From Pseudanabaena sp. PCC 6802 (GTDB lineage Bacteria; Cyanobacteriota; Cyanobacteriia; Pseudanabaenales; Pseudanabaenaceae), in NCBI RefSeq assembly GCF_000332175.1, contig NZ_KB235914.1:3530868-3594867 (forward strand): a DNA stretch of 64,000 nt, given 5' to 3'. A program made the position numbers and the translations under genes. Below, one piece after another: positions 54,421-62,738 of the stretch; the first letter of the stretch is position 1; each line of letters starts with the position of its first letter. The notes beneath the pieces are model-generated. The model was given only the letters and a program-made list of their open reading frames with translations. It searched no databases and was not told the DNA's origin.

Positions 54421-56478
54421 ATGTCACTTAAAGCTGCTAAGGAAGCACTATTGCGCAAGCGCTACACCGAAGCGATCGCAATTTTGCTGGAATACTGTCA
54501 AGACAGCCCCGATCCTGGCACTAAAGAGTATATTCAGGCGCAGATGTGGCTGGTGTCGGCCTACCAACGCACGGGGCGGGCTGATAAAGCGATCGCGATC
54601 TGCGAGCAACTGCAAGAAAACCCCGATCCGCAGTTACAACAGTGGTCGAGAAAATCTTTGGTTACCCTGAGGGCAGCGCTGGAAGAAGCTCCCGATTCTG
54701 GTATTAAATCTAATCCCGACGTGGCATCAGTGGTGAAGTCCAAGCCCAATCGCTATCGCAAGGGCAACGTTACTTTAGCACTTGCCACTAAATTCAGGTT
54801 GTACTACATCCTGGCAGCATTTGTAACCATCATGCTCGTCGTCGGCATTATCTTTGGCATACATCTATGGCTGATTGGTTTAGTGTCGCTGGTATTTACT
54901 ACGGGTTGGCTAATTGCCGCGACTATTAGCACGATAGTACTCGGTACGATTTTATTTTTTATGTCGCCCTGGATTGTCGAAATCGCGCAGAAGCAATACC
55001 ACCGCACGCAGTGGGTCACACTTGCCGACCTGGACGAAATCGCACCGGAAGCAGTTACTGTAATTGAGAAGTTTTGCGAACTGCAAAATATTGATATACC
55101 GAGACTAGGTTTGATTGAAGATCGAAACCCGGTTGCTTTTATCTACGGTATCCTGCCCAATTCTGCCCGGATCGTAGTTAGTCGGGGATTGCTACAAATT
55201 CTGGATGATGATGAAATTGCCGCCGTCTATGCCTATCAACTGGGTCGCATTCGCAACTTGAGCTTTGCGATTGTGACTTTTGCCACTGCCCCCGCCCAAC
55301 TGATTTATCTATTACATGTTTGGCTCAGTCGTCTCAGTTTCAGAGCCAGGCGCGCCAAAAATGCCCTGCGACTCATCGCCACGATCGCTAATGGAATCTA
55401 CAACTTTGGTAACTATATCGTTTTGCTGGCTACTCGCACCAGTAGCTATCTCTGCGATCGCACTGCGGCTGAGTTAACTGGTAATCCCAATGCCATGACC
55501 CGTGCATTAACTAAAATCGCACGCGGTTTAGTGCAACAAACGCAATTAGGTCAGCCCACCAGTCGGTTATTGGAGTCTACCCGCGCTTTGGGTACCTGCG
55601 ACTACAAAACTGCTATCCCAATTGGCATGGCATTTGAGATTCTCTATGCGGGGCAATCCGAACATAACTTGTATAAAGTATTTTTGTGGGAACTGTTTAA
55701 TCCCTGGGCAAATTGGTTGGAATGGCACTCCACGCACGCGCTCATCGGTCGTCGCATCAAGCAGCTAACTAGTTATGTTAAACAATTAGGATTAACCAGT
55801 GAATACGATTTTCCACTGATTTTGAGTGAAGGGCGATCGCTAGATCGCCCTAAGTTACATCGGAATTTCCGACGCGACTTACTAATTCAAACCGCTCCCT
55901 ACACGGGCTTGTCGTTGGGTTTAGGATTGTCCTTCACTTTGTTCTGGCTGTACAACAACTGGCTGCCCCTCAGCCTATCGATTGTTGGGTTGGGTTTAGG
56001 TATTATGTTTCAAGGTAGCTTGAGATATCCCAGCTATCGCAAAGTGGCAGATACCGATCTGGTCGGCCTGCTCGTCGATCCCTATGCCAGCACGCTATGC
56101 GGTCAACCAGTACAAATTCCTGGTGAATTATTGGGTTATGGCAGGCACGACTTGCAGTTGGGCTACACGCTTAAACTAGAAGATCAGTCCGGCTCGATCT
56201 ACCTCAACTACCTGCCTAACCTCAAAACCCTCTATGCCGATCCCGGCCAAATTATCCAGCAAATGGAAATATTAGCGGGAGAGTCCGTCCTGGCAACGGG
56301 TTGGTTCCGACGCGGCGAGATCTCCGCGATCGATCTTTCTACCTTAAAGCCTATCCTGGAGAATCCTAAATCTAAAGCAAAAACGCTGGTTAGCTACCAC
56401 CAACTGTGGAATAACGTACTTAGCTCTGCGATCGTGTTTTTGGGGCTAATGGTTCTGGCAGCCAGTTCTTTATTTTAA
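54421..56478 (+). CDS. M48 peptidase-like membrane protein lacking the HExxH site
   Basis: A 685-residue protein. Residues 1-90 are TPR-like helices (YTEAIAILLEYCQ, QMWLVSAYQRTGRADKAIAI). Two to three transmembrane segments lie at about 122-185. The M48 fold region at about 225-420 has RIVVSRGLLQILDDDEIAAV, but where HELGH is expected it reads AYQLGRI, so both zinc His residues and the catalytic Glu are replaced. More hydrophobic segments at about 500-540 precede a conserved C-terminal region (VGLLVDPYASTLCGQPVQIPG) known from cyanobacterial M48 proteins. It is therefore probably a pseudoprotease with a binding or scaffolding role. Confidence 0.8.
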   Translation: MSLKAAKEALLRKRYTEAIAILLEYCQDSPDPGTKEYIQAQMWLVSAYQRTGRADKAIAICEQLQENPDPQLQQWSRKSLVTLRAALEEAPDSGIKSNPDVASVVKSKPNRYRKGNVTLALATKFRLYYILAAFVTIMLVVGIIFGIHLWLIGLVSLVFTTGWLIAATISTIVLGTILFFMSPWIVEIAQKQYHRTQWVTLADLDEIAPEAVTVIEKFCELQNIDIPRLGLIEDRNPVAFIYGILPNSARIVVSRGLLQILDDDEIAAVYAYQLGRIRNLSFAIVTFATAPAQLIYLLHVWLSRLSFRARRAKNALRLIATIANGIYNFGNYIVLLATRTSSYLCDRTAAELTGNPNAMTRALTKIARGLVQQTQLGQPTSRLLESTRALGTCDYKTAIPIGMAFEILYAGQSEHNLYKVFLWELFNPWANWLEWHSTHALIGRRIKQLTSYVKQLGLTSEYDFPLILSEGRSLDRPKLHRNFRRDLLIQTAPYTGLSLGLGLSFTLFWLYNNWLPLSLSIVGLGLGIMFQGSLRYPSYRKVADTDLVGLLVDPYASTLCGQPVQIPGELLGYGRHDLQLGYTLKLEDQSGSIYLNYLPNLKTLYADPGQIIQQMEILAGESVLATGWFRRGEISAIDLSTLKPILENPKSKAKTLVSYHQLWNNVLSSAIVFLGLMVLAASSLF

Positions 56479-56559
56479 GAATTTCGGCACTGTCAAAGCC
56501 GTCAAAAATTTTTTTGAGGTGCATGCAAAACTTGTGTTATGCTTGGTAAGCGCAAAATT

Positions 56560-56631
56560 GGGTCGCTAACTCAACGGTAGAGTACTCGGCTTTTAACCGA
56601 TTAGTTCCGGGTTCGAATCCCGGGCGACCCA
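56560..56631 (+). tRNA. trnK: tRNA-Lys (anticodon UUU)
   Basis: A 72-nt cloverleaf. The acceptor stem GGGTCGC pairs with GCGACCC, followed by discriminator A. The anticodon loop CTTTTAA gives UUU, and the T arm CCGGGTTCGAATCCCGG is perfect. The 3' CCA is not encoded. A P4-type integrase gene begins 165 bp downstream, so the 3' end of this tRNA is the likely integration site. Confidence 0.95.
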
Positions 56632-56668
56632 TCATAAGATAATCCAATACAATACGATAATGTCCGAA

Positions 56669-56690
56669 AAAGCTTCTACCAGGAAGCTTT
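56669..56690. terminator. Hairpin downstream of tRNA-Lys
   Basis: AAAGCTTC and GAAGCTTT form an 8-bp stem around a six-base loop, 38 bp after the tRNA. A short A-run precedes it and no long T-run follows, so it is a weak terminator candidate. Confidence 0.35.
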
Positions 56691-56795
56691 CAGCATATTT
56701 ATGGTCTAATATAGTCCGATACGATATGATGAAATCTTAGGTTAATCCAGGGTACAAATAGGTTACAGATAGCAATTGAGGAAAGGCTGTACCCT

Positions 56796-58001
56796 ATGCT
56801 GACTGAGGTTCAGATTAAGAATGCTAAGCCACGGGAGAAACCATATCGTTTGTATGACGAGCGTGGCATGTTTTTTGAAGTGCGTCCTGCTAAAAATCCA
56901 AAGGGCAGTCGTTTTTTTGGGTTTAAGTTCAGGTTTGAAGGCCGAGACAGGCATATGAGCCTGGGAACTTATCCCGATCTCTCGCTAAAAGAGGCGAGGG
57001 AATTACGAGACCAATACCGCAAGCTAATTAAATCTGGCATAGACCCGATCGCCCAGAGGAACGCTGCAAAAATATCGGTGTCTCGACTGGGAGCCGATAC
57101 TTTTGAGGGTGTGGCGCGAGAATGGTATCTGAGATTTTCACCCAACTGGTCGCCAAGCCACGCCAAGACAGTTATCAGGCGACTCGAAGCAGATCTAATC
57201 CCGTGGCTAAAGCATAAACCTGTTGGTGAAATCACGGCACTTGAGCTGCTAGCCGTGTTGCGCAAAGTTGAGGAGAGAGGGGCATTGGAAACTGCGCACC
57301 GGGAACTACAGATTTGCGGTCAGGTATTTCGTTACGCGATCGCCACGGGAAGATCGGAGCGCGATATTTCTGCTGACTTGAGAGGTGCGCTGCCCCCAGT
57401 ACCGAAAAGTAATCACCATGCCGCTGTCGTCGATCCAAAGCGCTTGGGTGAGTTGCTCCGAATAATGGATGGCTATCAGGGTAGTTTTGTCGTGAAGTGC
57501 GCCCTACGTTTAGCACCCATGCTGTTTGTCCGGCCTGGCGAGCTGAGACATGCCGAGTGGCAGGATATGGACTTAGATAATGGCGAATGGAGATTCCTCG
57601 TAAGCAAGACGGGACAGCCGCATATTGTCCCCCTGGCAACTCAGGCGGTGGAAATTCTCAGAGAGTTACATCAATTGACAGGGCAAGGAGTATACGTTTT
57701 TCCTAGTGCGCGTTCTGGCCTGAGGGCGTTGAGTGAGAATGGCGTTTTGGCAGCATTACGCAATCTAGATATCCCCAAGGAAGAGATGTCTGGACATGGG
57801 TTCAGAGCTACTGCCAGAACGATACTGGATGAGGTTTTGAAGTTCCCACCACACTTGATCGAACATCAATTAGGTCACGTAGTCAAAGACCCGTTAGGTA
57901 GGGCGTACAACCGCACTCAACACTTGGAAGAGCGTAAAGAGATGATGCAGCGCTGGGCGGATTACTTAGACGAGCTGCGGGCTGGTAGCCATGACAATTA
58001 A
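56796..58001 (+). CDS. int: P4-type tyrosine integrase
   Basis: A 401-residue integrase. The N-terminus is a DUF4102/Arm domain (LTEVQIKNAKPREKPYRLYD, SLGTYPDLSLKEARELRDQY). The catalytic domain has the first Arg in LFVRPGELRHAEW, the HxxR-type box in HGFRATARTILDE, the second His in HQLGHVVKD and the Tyr in GRAYNRTQHLEERK. Family members integrate islands into tRNA genes, and this one abuts tRNA-Lys. It overlaps the next gene by 11 bases. All catalytic residues are present. It marks the left end of an integrated element continuing to the window edge. Confidence 0.93.
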   Translation: MLTEVQIKNAKPREKPYRLYDERGMFFEVRPAKNPKGSRFFGFKFRFEGRDRHMSLGTYPDLSLKEARELRDQYRKLIKSGIDPIAQRNAAKISVSRLGADTFEGVAREWYLRFSPNWSPSHAKTVIRRLEADLIPWLKHKPVGEITALELLAVLRKVEERGALETAHRELQICGQVFRYAIATGRSERDISADLRGALPPVPKSNHHAAVVDPKRLGELLRIMDGYQGSFVVKCALRLAPMLFVRPGELRHAEWQDMDLDNGEWRFLVSKTGQPHIVPLATQAVEILRELHQLTGQGVYVFPSARSGLRALSENGVLAALRNLDIPKEEMSGHGFRATARTILDEVLKFPPHLIEHQLGHVVKDPLGRAYNRTQHLEERKEMMQRWADYLDELRAGSHDN

Positions 58002-58644
58002 TTGGACGCCTTGGGATTTAGAGGATGATGAATTCACAATATTTGAGGCGGCTTGCTTATGGCTGGAAATTGAGCCGGATGAAAAACTATTGAGATCCTG
58101 CCCAGCAAAACTCAGAGTGATGATGGATGCGATTGTAAAGTATTTAGATAGATTTGCTAAACCTCGGAAAGTACTATCTATCCATGATGGATTTATGGTG
58201 GTTCAGGGCGATGAACCCGCTGACACTCGCAAAGTCAAACGTACTGATTTGGAAAAAATGGCCAAAGAAAAGGGAGTAAAGCCGAAATTTTTGTTTAAAG
58301 CGATGCGAGCGGATAATACTCAGCCAACTACCCCAGACCTTGAAGATAAGCCTTTGCACACAAGGGTGCGCAAATCCTATTTGAGGTTGATAAAAGGGCT
58401 ACTCAAAAATGCAGGCATAGAACCGACTGAGTGGGGAATTGCAAAGGTTCTTGAAGGGATGGTTACAAGATCTGGTGAAACACTCGGAGACGATAAGATC
58501 CGGGGAATTTTAGAGGAGCTTAACAGTCAGCAAGCGGATGAGAATTTAGATTTGAAAGTTGTTTTAGGGATTTTAGCAGAACTCAAAAATCTAGATAAAA
58601 AACCGATTTCGTCAAATCGGAAATCGGTATCCAAGACATCCTGA
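57991..58644 (+). CDS. Hypothetical island protein overlapping the integrase
   Basis: A 217-residue protein starting MTINWTPWDLEDDEFTIFEAACLW. The first 50 residues recall the 'E..DEFTLEEAACLWLE' start of small phage/island helix-turn-helix-like proteins, and a charged DLEKMAKEKGVKPKFLF follows. The middle (SYLRLIKGLLKNAGIEPTEW) is helical. The ATG overlaps the integrase end by 11 bases, so translation is coupled. The end of the frame encodes Lys/Ser-rich residues through an 18-bp hairpin that is repeated just downstream. A regulatory or excision role is plausible but not shown. Confidence 0.6.
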   Translation: MTINWTPWDLEDDEFTIFEAACLWLEIEPDEKLLRSCPAKLRVMMDAIVKYLDRFAKPRKVLSIHDGFMVVQGDEPADTRKVKRTDLEKMAKEKGVKPKFLFKAMRADNTQPTTPDLEDKPLHTRVRKSYLRLIKGLLKNAGIEPTEWGIAKVLEGMVTRSGETLGDDKIRGILEELNSQQADENLDLKVVLGILAELKNLDKKPISSNRKSVSKTS

Positions 58645-58720
58645 GGAGCCTCAAAACCCAGACACAGAGGGCAAATCAAAAACCGATTTAACGAAATCGG
58701 AAAACGGTTTTTGAAATCGG
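58603..58720. repeat. Repeated hairpins CCGATTT-N4-AAATCGG
   Basis: CCGATTTCGTCAAATCGG (58603-58620) and CCGATTTAACGAAATCGG (58683-58700) are perfect 7-bp stems exactly 80 bp apart. Extra AAATCGG copies follow at 58621-58627 and 58714-58720. The first lies in the end of the 217-residue gene and the second in the gap before the AlpA-like gene. Repressor sites or a replication/transfer element are possible. Confidence 0.7.
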
Positions 58721-58774
58721 CCAATTTTCAAATCAGACGTTCTAGTCTTTAAGACGTACTAAATAAAACGAAAT

Positions 58775-58972
58775 ATGACATCGTCCTTGTATGGTGACAA
58801 AGCCCTCAGACTTCGCCAGGTTCTGCAAATAGTTCCCGTTTCCGCCTCGACCTGGTGGTTGGGGGTTAAAACGGGTAAGTTCCCGCAGCCGACAAAGTTA
58901 GGTCCGCGAACGACAGTTTGGCGACTTTCTGACATCCAAGCGCTGATCGATCCTAAAAAGGAAGGCGCTTAA
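58775..58972 (+). CDS. AlpA-like regulator / excisionase
   Basis: A 65-residue MerR-like winged-helix protein of the AlpA family: LRLRQVLQIVPVSASTWWLG, then GKFPQPTKLGPRTTVWRLSD and IQALI. AlpA proteins activate integrase expression or act as excisionases in satellite prophages. It stands in the expected place, shortly after integrase and just downstream of the CCGATTT hairpins, which may be its binding sites (inference). Confidence 0.82.
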   Translation: MTSSLYGDKALRLRQVLQIVPVSASTWWLGVKTGKFPQPTKLGPRTTVWRLSDIQALIDPKKEGA

Positions 58973-58974
58973 CC

Positions 58975-59082
58975 ATGTGCTTCCCAAAACTCAAAGCCGA
59001 TCGCTCCTACCCTCGAAAAGTAAAGCGATCGGCCAGTTCGATCAACCAACCACTCAAACTGAGGAGTTTGATTAATGATTGA
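58975..59082 (+). CDS. Possible small basic protein (35 residues)
   Basis: The ATG follows the AlpA stop by 2 bp. The product (MCFPKLKADRSYPRKVKRSA and onward) is strongly basic. Its TGA overlaps the next small ORF by 8 bases. The tight chain of overlaps suggests translation, but no family or strong RBS is seen. Confidence 0.28.
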   Translation: MCFPKLKADRSYPRKVKRSASSINQPLKLRSLIND

Positions 59083-59152
59083 TTGCCTTCATATAGTCGA
59101 ACAATTTCTGGCATTTGTCAGTAGTCGGCTTACTCTTCCCACGCGCAAATAG
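59075..59152 (+). CDS. Possible small protein (25 residues)
   Basis: MIDCLHIVEQFLAFVSSRL and a short basic tail. GAGGAG lies 9 bp before the ATG, inside the hairpin TCAAACT-GAGG-AGTTTGA (59054-59071), so the RBS would be exposed in the loop. It overlaps the preceding small ORF. Real coding is uncertain. Confidence 0.25.
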   Translation: MIDCLHIVEQFLAFVSSRLTLPTRK

Positions 59153-59216
59153 CAAAAAGCGATCGCCCGTCACAGGTAGCGATCGCTTCGCTCAACAAAA
59201 TTATTGGAATAAATTT

Positions 59217-59540
59217 ATGCAAGAGCTTAAATCTATAGGTATTAGTCTATCAAATGAGCGATCGCTGAACAAGCTCAGCAATCATCGCAAAGCCTCAATC
59301 CCTCTCTGTGTCGAGCTTTTGACCCTTTTGCCCTGGAGTAAATGGTCGAGCATCAAAGTCGATCGCGCTCTGGCTAGGTGCGAGCAGTTAAACTTATTCC
59401 CCTCAACCCCTCAGTCGCAAAATATCCGCTCAGTCGGCATTTCGCCGCCATGTAAGCACTGCGGCTGCAGGCGTGCATACATTTATCGCGGCAAATTGCT
59501 CTGTTGTAGGTGTGATCGGTCTGTGGGAGGTGTGGCATGA
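59217..59540 (+). CDS. Small zinc-ribbon protein
   Basis: A 107-residue protein if started at the ATG at 59217; the frame extends upstream to a TTG but that part contains HIP1 sequence and no RBS. Residues about 78-100 hold four or more Cys in CKHCGCRRAYIYRGKLLCCRC, a zinc ribbon. The N-terminal part (VELLTLLPWSKWSSIKVDRAL) is helical. It overlaps the DUF927 gene by 4 bases (ATGA), so it is coupled to that replication-type protein and may assist primer or DNA binding. Confidence 0.6.
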   Translation: MQELKSIGISLSNERSLNKLSNHRKASIPLCVELLTLLPWSKWSSIKVDRALARCEQLNLFPSTPQSQNIRSVGISPPCKHCGCRRAYIYRGKLLCCRCDRSVGGVA

Positions 59541-62404
59541 TTAATCGCACCCAAAAATGGATCTATTCAAGTGCAACTAACCCTTGTCCGATTTGCGATC
59601 GCGTTAAAGATGGGGATTGCCGAATTAGCCAGGATGGTGGTTTGGTGCTTTGCCATTCCGAGGTTAATGGTCGAGTCAAGGGCGAGCAACTAGGCAATTA
59701 CATTTGGATTGGTAGTATCTCAGAACCGATGGACTGGGGTAAGTGGATTACTCCCAACTTAGAGCCTCGAAAAAATCCCGATCACCGACCTACAGGCAAA
59801 ACATATAGGTTTGACTATCAAAATGAATCGGGTGAGGTGGCCTGTACCAAGGTCAGGATTTATCAGAAGCAAAACGATGGCTCTGTCAAAAAGAAAGACT
59901 GGTGGGAACCTAAAGGAGTCGATAGCGCTTCACTTCTGCCTTATCGTTATGCCGAAGCGATCGCCGCGTTAAAAGCAGATCCGACTCTGCCATTACTAAT
60001 TGACGAGAGCGAGATGACGTGTGATGAGTTATGGCAGCGGGGGGTACCAGCGATCGCATTTGGTAGGTCGCTGAAACCAGCGCGAATCAAAAAGCTGTTA
60101 AGTGGCTATGAATCGTGTTTGGTCATCTGCATCGATCAAGACGAGCCAGGAATAAGGAAAGCCGCCAAATACCAAAAAATATTCCCGATGGCGGCAACGC
60201 TCAGACCTTACCCTGAGTCTGACTTTTGGCTACCTGAATGGCTGCCTGAATCCGGTGGATTAGATGTTAGAGATTGGATTCTTGAGAATAATCTGAGCAA
60301 AGACAAGGTGCTAGAAGCCATTCAGCAAATGCCCGGTAAGAGATCGCCCGAACAGCCGCAAGCTACCGATTCGGATAAGTTTGAAGGCGGTAAGCCCCAT
60401 TTCTGGAGTACGCCAGAGCAGGGCTTGGTCTGGGAAAGCTACGAAAAAGACGATGATGGCAATACTCAGCGATCTCGTACCAGAATAGGCAATCACCTGC
60501 AAGCGATCGCCTACATCAACTCACCGGATGGTGATGGCGCGGCGCTCCTGCTTGAGTTCAAGAACCAACAGGGGCACCTTTGCCGGTGGACAATGCCTAG
60601 ACGCGCGTTGGGTGCAGACAGCGGTACTCTAATTGGGGAATTGCTAGGTCGCGGGTATGGGCTGGTTTACGAGCAAAAGCGAAAACTTGCCAGATACCTG
60701 ACTGAGCTAGGCACCGAGGTTAATCGGACTTACACCGTGACCGAGTCAACTGGTTGGCTGAACGGGTCGTTCGTTCTCCCCAACAAAACTTACGGCGATC
60801 AAACACTGCGATTCAGGGACGTAGAACCATCCCAAGATTGCCCCTTCGAGATTAAAGGTACTCTTGATGGTTGGCGCTCCGAGGTGGCAGCAAAATGTGC
60901 GAATAACTCAAGACTCATCTTTGCGAAGGGCGTGGCTTTTGCCGGTCCACTACTGGTCATCGTAGGTATGGAGTCTGGTGGCTTTCACTTGGTAGGCGGC
61001 ACTTCTCAAGGTAAGACTACGGCACTGAATGTCGCAGCCTCTGTTGCTGGCATAAAAGAGCTTCCACACTGGCGAACGACTACTAACGGACTGGAGAGTA
61101 CTGCAACAGCTTCCAACCACCTGGCTTGTATGTTAGACGAAATCGGGCAAGACGAACCCAAGGATGTGGGCGCAAAAGTCTATATGCTCGCAAACGGTCA
61201 AGGAAAAGCTCGGATGCGGCGCGACCTTACCTCAGCAAGGGTGAAAACTTGGCAACTTTTATTTCTATCCAGTGGTGAGGTTGGACTCGCAGCTTACTTG
61301 AAACAGGCTGGTATCTCGCTCAAAGGTGGTCAAGAGGTCAGGCTACCAGACCTACCCGCGATACCTAAAAACTCGCAATATGGGGTATTCGAGTCAATTC
61401 ATGGTTATGAAACTCCGGTAGATTTCGTCAACGCATTAGAGCGAGCGGTCAAACAGCAGCACGGGACGGCGCTCGATGCCTACCTAACTCAATTGGTTGA
61501 GGATAAAAAGCTTGATGGGTTTGCTAAGCGACTGACTAACGAGCTGTTCGCGATCGCTGGTGACTTATCGGCAAACTACTCGGATGCAGCTATCAGTCGA
61601 GTTGCAAAGCGTTTTGCACTGGTACAGGTCGCCCTACACCTTGCCCATAGTTACGGGTTGCTACCATTCCCCGTCGAGCAGTGCAATTGGGCTGTCAAAA
61701 CCATGTTTGATGATTGGGTTAACGCTCGTGGCGGCGACGGCTCTATCGAAATCAAACAAGCCCTGGAGCGTATCGAGCATCTGTTTGTGTCAAATGAGCA
61801 TAGCGATCGCATTTACAAAGTTGACAGCAAAGACGCTCAAACTGTCAGGAATTTGTTGGCTTACCGCAAATTAGATCCTTTTGAAAAGGAGGTTGAATTC
61901 TGGGTTCCTAACGCAGTGTTTAACTCTGAGGTTGCCAAAGACTGCGATCGCCATGCACTTATTGCTGAGTTGCAGAAAAAGGGTTGGCTGAAACCACCTG
62001 GTGTTGATGGTAAACCCTACCTGGGTAGGCGTATCGATGGCAAGAAAATCCGCGTCTATGTCTTTACTCAGTTTTGGAGTAATGAAAAAAGTGAGGTTCC
62101 AGAGGTTCCACAGGTTCCAGTGAGCCAGAATGCAGACACAGTAAAGCATACAGACAGTGACGAGCTGGAACCTAGCTCAGGTTCCAGCAGGTTCCAGAGG
62201 TTCCAGAAAGACATTTTTGATAATGCCGTGGAACCTCTGGAACCTGACCAAAAATCGACAGGTTCCAGCGAGGTTCCAGTTGAGAACCTTGACAACAAAG
62301 GGTTTGCTGGTAGTGGAACCCCTGGAACCTGTGGAACCCACAAAAAACAGCAAAGTTTAAAAAACACTACCTCGGAGGCGATCGAAGATGCCGATGAGTT
62401 CTAG
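59537..62404 (+). CDS. DUF927 primase/helicase-like replication protein
   Basis: A 955-residue protein. The N-terminal zinc finger (CPICDRVKDGDCRISQDGG, CHSE) resembles primase CHC2-type fingers. A TOPRIM-like segment at about 145-250 has LLIDESEMTCDELW and LVICIDQDEPGIRKA. The DUF927 ATPase domain at about 300-720 has Walker A GGTSQGKTTAL at about 487 and a Walker B-like ACMLDEIGQ at about 530. A winged-helix-like end follows, then a low-complexity tail encoded by GGTTCCA repeats. DUF927 proteins are primase-helicases of plasmids and phage satellites. It is the island's main replication-type gene, coupled to its zinc-ribbon neighbour by a 4-base overlap. Confidence 0.85.
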   Translation: MINRTQKWIYSSATNPCPICDRVKDGDCRISQDGGLVLCHSEVNGRVKGEQLGNYIWIGSISEPMDWGKWITPNLEPRKNPDHRPTGKTYRFDYQNESGEVACTKVRIYQKQNDGSVKKKDWWEPKGVDSASLLPYRYAEAIAALKADPTLPLLIDESEMTCDELWQRGVPAIAFGRSLKPARIKKLLSGYESCLVICIDQDEPGIRKAAKYQKIFPMAATLRPYPESDFWLPEWLPESGGLDVRDWILENNLSKDKVLEAIQQMPGKRSPEQPQATDSDKFEGGKPHFWSTPEQGLVWESYEKDDDGNTQRSRTRIGNHLQAIAYINSPDGDGAALLLEFKNQQGHLCRWTMPRRALGADSGTLIGELLGRGYGLVYEQKRKLARYLTELGTEVNRTYTVTESTGWLNGSFVLPNKTYGDQTLRFRDVEPSQDCPFEIKGTLDGWRSEVAAKCANNSRLIFAKGVAFAGPLLVIVGMESGGFHLVGGTSQGKTTALNVAASVAGIKELPHWRTTTNGLESTATASNHLACMLDEIGQDEPKDVGAKVYMLANGQGKARMRRDLTSARVKTWQLLFLSSGEVGLAAYLKQAGISLKGGQEVRLPDLPAIPKNSQYGVFESIHGYETPVDFVNALERAVKQQHGTALDAYLTQLVEDKKLDGFAKRLTNELFAIAGDLSANYSDAAISRVAKRFALVQVALHLAHSYGLLPFPVEQCNWAVKTMFDDWVNARGGDGSIEIKQALERIEHLFVSNEHSDRIYKVDSKDAQTVRNLLAYRKLDPFEKEVEFWVPNAVFNSEVAKDCDRHALIAELQKKGWLKPPGVDGKPYLGRRIDGKKIRVYVFTQFWSNEKSEVPEVPQVPVSQNADTVKHTDSDELEPSSGSSRFQRFQKDIFDNAVEPLEPDQKSTGSSEVPVENLDNKGFAGSGTPGTCGTHKKQQSLKNTTSEAIEDADEF
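62095..62338. repeat. Array of fourteen GGTTCCA/TGGAACC heptamers
   Basis: GGTTCCA starts at 62095, 62104, 62113, 62180, 62190, 62199, 62261 and 62272. Its complement TGGAACC starts at 62166, 62229, 62238, 62314, 62323 and 62332. Most neighbours within a cluster start 9 bases apart. The array lies inside the 3' end of the DUF927 gene and encodes its low-complexity tail, in different amino acids according to frame and orientation, so the DNA rather than the protein is conserved. Confidence 0.9.
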
Positions 62405-62738
62405 CCTTTTGGTGGGGGCGATCGCTTTCGGTAAGTCTGGTATTGGTTGCCCTGTCACTCAGGTCGAGGGCGATCGCGTGACAGTGCTTTGTTCCGACGG
62501 CAAGTTAAAGCGTGTCCCCCTTAATGCGATCGCTCGCTGGGAGATGCCAGGACAAAAGTTTAAGCCCTGCGATCGCGTAACAATCGCCGTAGGCAACCCC
62601 GAACGGTTTCGGCATCACGGCAAAGTCGGCACAATCCGGCGCTTTGACCCCAAGGACTCGACTTTCGAGGTGCAGTTAGACGATGGCGGTCATGGCTGGT
62701 GGCGATCGGAGTTTTTGCGGGTGGTGAAGCATGAGTAG
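62388..62738 (+). CDS. Small SH3/KOW-like protein
   Basis: A 116-residue protein with two barrel-like halves: GKSGIGCPVTQVEGDRVTVL (residues about 15-45) and FRHHGKVGTIRRFDPKDSTF plus EVQLDDGGHGWWR (75-110), resembling KOW/SH3 modules found in nucleic-acid-binding proteins. It overlaps the DUF927 end by 17 bases and the J-domain gene by 8, so it is part of a tightly coupled unit. Function unknown. Confidence 0.6.
   Translation: MPMSSSLLVGAIAFGKSGIGCPVTQVEGDRVTVLCSDGKLKRVPLNAIARWEMPGQKFKPCDRVTIAVGNPERFRHHGKVGTIRRFDPKDSTFEVQLDDGGHGWWRSEFLRVVKHE

Noticed and set aside
62095..62338. CRISPR-like array
   Set aside because: Repeats are heptamers in both orientations with no spacers of regular 30-40 bp length and no cas genes.
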